A stretch of 64,000 nt of DNA from Anniella stebbinsi (taxonomy: Eukaryota; Chordata; Lepidosauria; Squamata; Anniellidae), in the NCBI GenBank assembly GCA_029215795.1, contig JARDYH010000003.1:102394609-102458608 (forward strand), given 5' to 3'. Below are positions 27,701 through 37,700 of the stretch, piece by piece. A program made the position numbers and the translations under genes. Every line of letters begins with the position of its first letter. Positions within the stretch are counted from its first letter, which is position 1. The notes below the pieces were generated by a model, which worked only from the letters and a program-made list of their open reading frames with translations, was not told the DNA's origin and did not search any database.

Positions 27701-30700
27701 ATCACTAATACCTTGGAAGACAGAAAAAAACTCCAAAGTGATCTTTTATAGACTGGTACGCTGGGCTGAAAACAACAGAATGAAATTTAATAGGGATAAA
27801 TGCCAAGTTCTACACCTAGGAAAAAGAAACCAAATGCACCATTACAAGATGGGGGATACTTGGCCAAGCAATACGACAAGCGAGAAGGATCTTGGAATTG
27901 TTGTAGATCACAAGTTGAATATGAGCCAACAGTGTGATGTGGCTGCAAAAATAGCAACTGCTATTTTGGGCTGCATTAATAGAAGTATAGCTTCCAAATC
28001 GCGTGAGGTACTGGTTCCCCTCTATTCGGCACTGGTTAGGCCTCATCTTGAGTCTTGCATCCAGTTCTGGGCACCACACTTCAAGAAGGATGCCGACAAT
28101 CTGGAGCGTGTTCAGAGGAGGGCAACGAGGATGATTAGGGGTCTGGAAACAAAGCCCTATGAGGAGAGATTGAAAGAACTAGGCATGTTTAGCCTTTAGA
28201 ATAAAAGATTGAGGGGAGATATGATATCACTCTTAAAATACTTGAAAGGTTGTCACAGTGGAGGGCCAGGATCTCTTCTCGATCAACCCAGAGTGCAGGA
28301 CACAGAATAACGGGCTCAAGTTACAGGAACCTAGATTCCAGCTGGACATCAGGAAAAACTTCCCGACTGTTAGAGCAATACAACAATGGAACCAATGACC
28401 TAGGGAGGTGGTGGGCTCTCCCACATTAGATGCATTCAAGAGGCAGTTGGACAACCATCTGTCAGGGATACTTTAAGGTAGATTCCTACATTGAGCAGGG
28501 GGTTGGACTCGATGGCCTTTATAGGCCTCTTCCAACTCTACTATTTATAATTCTATGATTCTATGATTCCCACTGTATATTTTGTGTGAATCACGGCCTA
28601 GTTAGATATATACAAGGAGGTCTCAGTTCATACCAAGAGGAAAACTACATAGTACATTTATCACACAGCTTTCTTATTATATGCAATATTGTGCTGTTTG
28701 TGTAAATACCTAGAACTGCATTTTAATGGTAGTAACTAAGAAATTTGCCTTGAAATTTCTACAGCCAAGTAAAAATGGCCTCTTGAATTTGTCCACTATA
28801 TTTGTGTGCAGTGAAAGGGGCAAGGGGCCACCTTCAGAGGCCCTCCTCTGGGTGCCTCCACAAAAATAAGGTAGGCAGGTGGCACATAGCCATCAGGACT
28901 GTCAATTGATATCCTCCAGGAAGCCACACTCATGTAATTTGTGAGGCATTCAGTGAGCTGTGGTGAAACTCATATTCAGTGATGTTCTGAAATCCTTTCT
29001 AAAATTTCTCCCAAAAGAAATAAGCCCCAGGGTATAGAGCATAGAGATACAAGGACTTTCATAATGGGAAACATTAGAAGAAAAACAAAGAAATCTGTGG
29101 AAATAATGACCGGAATCCAGGATTTACAATTATTAATGCAAAAGTGCATTCAACAATTATGGATAAATTGGATCTTATTGCAGCGAAATGGGAAGCATGG
29201 GGGACAAAGATGGCGGATGAAGACAAAGACAAAGAACTAGAATAAGAGAAAACTCAAGGAAGAAAAAAACTCGGACATTACTACTAAATAGTCTAATGAA
29301 GTGAAAGACTTTTTGTTCAACAAAGAGAAAAGATATCAAAGGGTGATTACTTTGAAAGAATTCCGTGATGGAGCAATGGTTGAAAAGGTGGTTCCAGCGA
29401 AAAGTAAGAAAAAAAGGATCCTCAGACAAGAGGTTGCGAGTTCAAAAGTAAAGCAGAGAAAAATGCTTCGATGGGTGACTCTGAAACTCAAGGGGAGAGG
29501 TAAAGGGATTCCAATGCGAAAGCTGAAGGAACTGGCAGAAAAACTTAAAAACCAATTCCCTTTTGAAACGGGTTTTTAAAAAAGCTTTGAGAATTTGGCT
29601 GGATAAAAGGCCATTTAATTATGGTCTGGATATAGGAGTGAAGCTAGAACTTTTATTTTCTCGTTGTTTTGTTCTTTTTAGTGCAATAAAAATTTGTGGA
29701 AACTTTAATATACATTTATAATAAGATTAAGCTTAATGTTGTTGTAAAAAAAGAAGGGAAAAGAAAGTTGGAGTTTGGGGCGCGAGAGGGGCAAAGAAAT
29801 TAAGTATGTTAATAATGAATTAAAAAGTAATATGCATGTGTAAATTTCATATAAAATTAATGGTTCATCTGGGGATTCAAGTAAAAAGTTTGGTTAAAAG
29901 CAAGAGGAGAGGGAAAATATAAGAAAGAAAAGAAAAACTATTTACTTTAGTTTTAACATGAAGGGGAGGAAGATGGGGGAGAATTGTGATTAAAAATTTC
30001 TACAGGAGAAATTGTGGCCTTTATATTATGCTGTGGTGAGGGTAGGGGGTCCATTTTAATGTTGTATGTTTTTGTAAGTTTTATCTTTGTTTGAAAATAA
30101 TAAAAATAATAAATTGGAGAGTAAAATTTCTCCCAATATTGTAACAACTCAAGTTCCTAAAATTGTTACATAATGCTCTTTTTTAAATACATTCAGACAA
30201 TTTATATAAATTACTTTACTCATGCGTGACCAATTTGTTAGAAAAAATAAAATCCCAGCACTTTATCACAATCTAATATACTGTTCCATTATGTTGATTC
30301 CATTAGGCCACATGTCTGATCAATGTTAATATTTCCATAGATTTTAACAAACCAAATCCAGCCTGATGATACATAGCACAAATGTCATGATTTAATACAT
30401 ACGGGACTCCAATTTCAAAGATATTGTTTTGGATCAGCTGCTTTCCCAGCATTATAATGCTCAGCTGAATGCAAAGTTCCATTAGGCAGCCTCCTGGAGC
30501 ACACTAAAGTGATAGAGGAAAAAACAACTGATTAATACAACAAAGGCAATTGTGATGCAGCGGGTGATACTACCCATGCGACTCCTATTGCTTCTGTAGG
30601 CAATAACAGTTAGTGGATAGTTGGGGTATGCAAGGGAGAGGGGTTCTGGGCATTCCCATGCATACACAATGTTCGAAAAGGTCTGGGCTTCAAAAGAACT

Positions 30701-33700
30701 AGAGGCCCTGTTGTCTCATGACAGTATGTATGCTGATCCAACAACAACCGAAGTTTCACATGCATTGGACACCACAGAGGCTTGGTAAGAAGAATGCTGT
30801 CAAAGTAATAAAGAGAACGCCTCATTGGGGCATAGGATATGGTCATGTCCTGCAGGGGCCTCTTTTTGATTGGAAGTCACCTGATATCAATTTTGTCCTT
30901 AAACTTCTGTGATGATAGTGGATGTTCGTGCACTTATAAATTATTTCCCTATGATATGGGGATTAACAGATGGACAGCAAAAGTAGGTAGTGAGAGCCCA
31001 TACAGTTGCAAGGAGACTTCAAGCTTGGGAGGATATACACACCTACCATCCATCATTCAATGAACATTCAAACGTAGCTTTTGCTGCATTTGAATGTATC
31101 TCGTACAGCCATCAGTGTCATATGGATGCTTATTTATATATATGGAATGTTTTTATTAATGTATATATTTGAAATAGAAGTGTCAGACCCTTCTTTCTAC
31201 CTCTTTTTTAAATTAAGAGTGATATAAATGATGATTGTGTGTGGATATTTTGTATGATCAGTTCTTCCTAATTTCTTTCTTTCTTCTCCTCCCCTTTGTG
31301 GCTCCCCCTTTTTATTTTTGTTTTTGTTTGTTATTGTTATCTTTGCAAATATTTTTTTTTCCAAAGAGACATCATTACATGTGCAAACCAGTGCTTAATT
31401 ATTAAAAACACACCCTGTTTGGCTGTCCTGTGGATGTCCTCTGAATTAATCCAGGTTTTCCATATTCCTCAAGGATTGGACTGTGGGGGCGGGGAGGGAT
31501 GGCAGGAGAGGTTTCCATCAGTCATAGATTGCATAAGAAAGAAATAAGGAAAGGAACGTGCCAGCAGAAGGTGCGGAATGAACACGTTTCTCCCACCCAC
31601 AGTCTTCTGCTTTCCTGATTTGGCTGCTTATTGGAATCTAAGATCATACATTGGACATGCTGTTGTTGGATGCTTTTGAAAAACGGCGTTAGGAATTTCC
31701 AACCCATTTATCATGTTGAAAAGGAAGACTGTCATTTTGGAGAGAGAAGGCCTGGATTTCCTTCTGGAATCTGCAACCTCATGCATTTGCAGACTGCAAG
31801 AGTTAAGACACTGGGACAGAAAGGTAGGATTCTGCTGTGCTGTGACTTCAGCCTGTGAGAAGTATTACACGAAGGCCACTCAAGGGCAACGGTGGGGATT
31901 TTTGTTATTTATTTTGTTTGTTTCCTTTACTGCTTTGAAGTGCAGCTGTCTGATCAAATTCACAATGCTGGAATAAGCCTGCCAAAGGTGGGGGTCTGTT
32001 TCAGTATCGGCAGGCCTAAGAATGCTCAAAGTAAGAATTTAAATTTAGGCACTTACCTCTTCCATTCGGTAACCAGCAAAGACATACACATAATGGCCAG
32101 GTCGACCAACAAACCTAAGAACAACATGCACACATAGAGAGAGAGAGAGATTAAGTCAGTATCAGAGATAGCTGGTTTGAATCAAAATTAAAATGCACTC
32201 TTCTTTCCTGAACTAAAAGAAATGGAGGTGACTGACTTAAAGCAGCAGGTCCTAATTCAGCCGTCACCACTTATTTCCTGGTGTTGTCACCCTTACTGAG
32301 GTCAAAGGGGCTTTACTCCCAGTTAAAGTTGCAGGGGCCCTGCCTTCTTTTGTATATGGTCACTCTAGTATAGTGCATGCAACTTTAACTGTTGTGATGA
32401 AGAGGGAATATCACCAGGAACTAATTGCATACAAATGACACTGGCTGAAATTCCCTTTTCTCTACAACTGTTAAAGTAACAGGAGCCCTGTCCCCTTTTT
32501 CATATGGTCAGCCTAGCCATTGGACAAACATCCACTGTGAGTCCCTTAACCTATAAAAGGCGGAGTGCTGGCACCTGCCACCCACCTTCTGCAAAGCTAC
32601 CTGTCCCTCCTCAATGCATTTTGCACAAATGGGGAAGCCCCACACTTCACAGAGACCCAAAGTGATAGCAGTCTCTCCGTTTGTGCTGAGCCTGAGACAT
32701 CCCTTCTTCCAGTCCAAGACCTTAGCAACATGCAGGGAACTCAGGGGAGGGGAAGAATAATGCTTCTCACTTCCTTCTGGACTTTTGGAGACAGCAGCAT
32801 TTTGTTACTCTAGATCAAGTTTGGGGAGCCTGTAGCCCTCCAGGTCTTGTTGGGTTACAACTGCCATCATCCCTAGCCATTACCCATGCTGGCTCAGTCT
32901 GATGGGAGTTGGTCCAACAACATCTGGAGGACCACAGGTTCGTCACCTCTAGCTGCTTCCAACTTTCCCCATATCTTGGCAGGAAGTAATGAGGAATCAG
33001 TAAGCAGTACATATGCCATATGTATGCTGCTCAAAGTGCTACTACAGGGATATATTATTAATTACATGCAAAGGAATTACATTCAACCTACCGTCCTTTA
33101 AAGAAGGCCACATAAAAAATTGGTGCATAGGAGTTAACAAATTTCAGCAGGAAAGCCTTCATAATTAACCTCTCCTCAAAGGCTTTTTCTGTTTTTGGTA
33201 TCTCTGTCATAAAGAGCAGAAAGACAGATTACTTTCCAATCACTACTAACTTATGTGACACGCAACAAGGCAATCATGACCTGGGCCTGGAAATGGACCG
33301 GTAAGCAGTGCTGTGGGTGCAGAATAGCAATTATATAATCTGACTGCCTTGCCCCCACCGACGCTTGGTTGGCCATGCTCTGCACCAGCTGAAATTTCCC
33401 TTAGTGGTGCCTCCTTCCTGCTTCCATGCGACTGACTGTTATATCCTATGGATTACAACACAGTAGGCAGCTTGTTCAGTTGTGGGCACATTTATCAATT
33501 GTAGAAACAGTCCTGGGCACCGCCATAAAATGGCTGCCATGGGAGTCATGGCAAACCTGCCCCAAAGACTAAGCACAAGGCAGAGGTGGGGTCTGAGACC
33601 TAACACGCTAAACAACTCATTTGAACCTGCAGTTTTAGGAAACCAACAGAAACCTATTTCATAGCAATCCCAAGTGCCAGTCAGAAAATATGTTTTTTTT

Positions 33701-34748
33701 AAAAAAAAAGTGGAAGGAGGAGTGCACCTTGGCAAGTGCCAATAAAGGTCTCCAGGGTGCATTAGTTCCCATGGACACTATGTTGCCAACCTTTGGATAT
33801 GACTATCTTTTCCCTCAAGGGATCCCAAAATGCCAGAAGAGCGAGCCTGACTACTCTTTGCTACAGACAGTATATGTTTTCCTGGATCAGGAAAGGTCAC
33901 CTAAGTCACCCAATGGTGTGTGTCCCCTACCCCCAGTCTGAGTGGCTGGGATCCATTGTGATAAAAAATCAACGAGCTCTTTCTCGTACTGGTAGTAGCT
34001 AGGGATAGATTTATCTGTTGAAGATAAGAATTCAGCTAAAGTTACATTTGCTCAAACGTGGTTGCGCAAGCAATTGTACAATCAGCTGAACATTATATGC
34101 TTGTGTGAACCTGCTCCTCCTCAAACCCAAACCCAAACCCGAACCCTATGAAGCTGTGGTATATTTTTGTTTGGGAAGAGTGGATTTCCACTGTTCCATT
34201 AAACTGACTGTTGGAAGAAAGCCAATGGGAGCTGAGGAGCATCCACTTCAGCATTAATCATCCTAGGTCATAAGAATGAAAATGTTTTTGATCACCCAAA
34301 TGAGGATAGGATAGAAATAGGCCATGAACATACTGTAGAACATGATAGCCAGTCAAAGAGGCCAAAGTTCCACAGGGGAAAAGACACACACCACTTCAGA
34401 AATTAATGTTAGAAATTCTCATAGTTAAACCAGTATTAGGGAAGAATGGGATACAGAACACAACAAACTTCCAAAACAATAAAAGAATGAATGTTAGAAC
34501 TATGCTGGATCAGACCAAACTCCTATCTAATCCAGCATTTTGTTCCCACAGTGGTCAATCAGAATCCCACAGGAATTCCACAGTCAGGAAATGATTGCAA
34601 CAGCATCCTCCTGCTCAGGTTACCACAAAACTGGCACTCAGAGGCATACAGGAGCATCTAGAGCATGCATCAATTTGGCCATGCTTGTGAACTGAGAGTA
34701 TGGCTTAGAACACAGAGTCCTATTTCACGGGAGAAAGACATTTACTAC

Positions 34749-34798
<50 letters not shown>

Positions 34799-37700
34799 TT
34801 AGCAAAAAGCAGCAAGTATGTGTTACATGTGAAACAGCATTACCCATTTCTGTCAGCTTTTTGGCAACTACTCCATAAATCTCATCTAGGATAAGTATCA
34901 CAACAAGGTTAATGATGACAGCAGTTGCCGTCACTGTCACACGGACGTTTGACTTGGTTGACGCATTGCTACTCATGGACAGTGCTGCCGCTGTAGTTAT
35001 CCGGTAGACAATCACACCAAAGACTAATGAAAATGTCAGTGAAATCTGAAAAGAAACACACAGATATTCATTTAAAAAATCCCTCCTTGACTGCAGTTGA
35101 ATAACTGCTGTGGCTGAATGGGGTTAGAGAGCTAGGGAAAGCCTTCTTTCGAAGAGTTCAATAGACAGATTGGGTGGAGAACAAAACCGCACACATTCAG
35201 TAGCTTCTTCTATTATTGTGTGAAAGGAAATGCTCCACATGTGCAGGGCATCCCCTATTGTGCATCTGGAGTAGAAAAACGTGTCCCATTGTTTCTGCAG
35301 ATATTTATACATTGCTCCTTGCTTACCACAAATTAATTCTGGTATAAGCTTTTATGAGTCAGAGCACATTTTGTTATATCCATTAAGTGTTATTAACTGG
35401 CAGCTCATAGCTAGACAGAGGAGTATACACATTAGGGACTGATGAATTTGTCAGTTTCAGTTTCTCCTTTTTCTAATCTTAAATTCAGTTCATCCTGAAC
35501 TTTGGGATTTTTTAAAAGTTCACATGAAAATTCATAAGTATTATTTTGGACTTTTCTCCTAAAATATTATTTTTTTCTAATACACACATTTTTGCAAGCA
35601 TTTTTTTAAAGTTATTTCCCCAAATACATGCATTTTGTTATATCCATTAAGTGTTATTAACTGGCAGCTCATAGCTAGACAGAGGAGTATACACACATAT
35701 TAGGGACTGATGAATTTGTCAGTTTCAGTTTCTCCAATGAAAATTTCAGAGAAGTGAGAATTTTGAAGATAACTGTTCACATAGTGGTTTGAACTGAACT
35801 GAACAACTTTCTCCCCCATTCCCAACACACAGCAGGAGGAGGAATGGGGTGGGATATAAGTGGGAGCAGAATGCCAAGGTGTATCTCATACCACAAATAA
35901 AATGCTTTATATACATTGTGTACTTGTAAACTTTACAACATTTCTGTAAGCTAAGTCAGTACTGATATTCTGCATATAAATGAAAATGAGGCTCTCTTAA
36001 AGTGTTTATTACACTATTCATTTTGCTTTGTCCATTCCTTACAAGTCGGGACGAGGTCCCATCTATCCTAACTGGATCTTTTATTCTTTTGCCTTTTATT
36101 CTTTTTCTGCCCACTTCAGTCTATCCCCTTGTATGTATCTATGGGCTAAATCCAATGTTAAGCAAGTGGGCTGCACTTGCACAGTGAGGACTTCCCTTTG
36201 CCATCTCCTCTCTGTAGCTCCCTGCATGCCCCCAAAATCTGCTCTAGAGAGTCCCCCAACTTTCCAGAACTGATTAGGAAGCTGCAGGCCTGAGGGGGAA
36301 ATTCCTGTTCATTGTTGTAACCATTGACCTGTGGTGTCCCTCGGGGTTCCATTTAACATATACATGAAACCATTATCTGGGATTTTATGGTTCAGTGCCA
36401 CCACTAAGCTGATAACACCTAGTTCTCTTCCGTCTAAATCCAAGAAAGCTTTTCTAATTCTAAATTGGTGTCTGATGTTAGTAATAGACTGGATGAGGAC
36501 AAACCAATTGAAGCTTACTCCAGACGAGCCAGAAGGCAGATGAGGGAATAGGGATTTAACCTATGCTGGATGGAGAGCTCTTGTGTCATCTGAAGCCAGT
36601 CAGTGACATATCTTGAGGGGAGTTGAACATCCCATATCATCCTTGTTTGAGATTCTAATGTAAAAATGGAACCAAACCCACAACTTGCTGCTTTAAATCC
36701 ATGCCACTAATGCCCAAAGAATGGCCCACAGCTTCTGTTCCAAGTTGTACAATGCAGGGCTAGCATTTAACTGCATGGAATCTTTTTTGGACTTAGCAAC
36801 TATTTATAAATGATAGAAAAAGAGTGAGCAGAGAGTGCTAATTTCTAAACAATTATTCCACAAGTCACAGAGTTTCTGCTGAGGATTTGACTTCATCGCA
36901 CAAGTATCAGCAACATCACTCAGGCTTATTCCCTTAGCCAGAAGGATATACAGTACAGTAGGCTTTGCTTTTTTAATTTATAAAGATAAAACAACATGGA
37001 ATATCTATGGAAACTTGAAGAAATAATGTTTGTGTTTCATTTCCCCCCCTTAAAATAAGGTCATTATTGCTGGTAAGGGCAAATCCAGGGTTTGAAAAAC
37101 TGAAATGTTTTGAGTAGTTATTACTATTATTGAGTGGAACACATGATATACACAGCATATATAAAAATACATTTAGGCCTCTCAACTATTTCTATTCCAA
37201 TGTTTTCATAATAATTTTTAGGGCATAAGGGTCTCTTGAAAATGACAGACAATATCAAATATGTCTTCCAGCCCTGGATATCCATCATTCCCTATAATTA
37301 GTAGCAAATTCAGGTGTCCAAGTGCCAACAGGATAGGAACCAAAATTTAGAAACAAGGAGTAGGCTGGCAAATTCAGGGCCATTGCTTCAGTTTATATTA
37401 GGTTTAATCTGAATGTTGTAAGTCATTTTGTGTTAAATAGAAGCAGCGACTTCAAACTTTCTGCCTTCAGAGAATCCTTTTTACATCACCTCTGCTCAGG
37501 AGCCCCTGTGCAATGCAAAAAACTTGGCCGGTATCTCAGTAATTACTTTAATAAAGTAAATAATGGTCCAATTTGGAATATATATTTATTTAGCATCTTA
37601 GTAAAGCACACCATTATTCCTATTTGGACTATCTCCGACTCCCCCTCTCTACCCTCCTAGTAGCTTATAATTAGGGATGTGCATTGTATCGGATCTGATG

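Larger units (their letters stand above)
21695..30402 (-). other. ANO2 intron carrying a long CR1 and L1-like tail
   Basis: About 8.7 kb. It contains microsatellites (22640-22672, 22733-22760), small LINE 3' ends (22675-22734, 23870-23945), an L2-type coding remnant (24385-24600), a LINE tail (24733-24833), the CR1 (24850-28568) and an L1-like region (29010-30115). 23095-23450 is GC-rich with a reiterated ccggatttgtccgg block, perhaps an unnamed repeat. 28570-29000 has nothing recognisable. Confidence 0.7.
32115..33091 (-). other. ANO2 intron with two MITE remnants
   Basis: Contains a short (GA)n (32134-32151), the right part of a palindromic MITE (32321-32515) and another foldback MITE (32815-32955). 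Nothing else recognised. Confidence 0.7.
33204..34843 (-). other. ANO2 intron with a CR1-type tail and TA/CA microsatellite
   Basis: About 1.6 kb. It contains a minus-strand CR1-type fragment (34490-34690) and a compound microsatellite (34747-34796). 33210-34480 shows nothing recognisable. Confidence 0.6.

Noticed and set aside
27501..28199. 232-codon frame as a host gene
   Set aside because: It is the C-terminal reverse-transcriptase part of the decayed CR1.
34118..34148. Telomere-like CAAACC/CCCAAA repeats
   Set aside because: Only about four irregular units of a six-base word, not the vertebrate TTAGGG/CCCTAA sequence.
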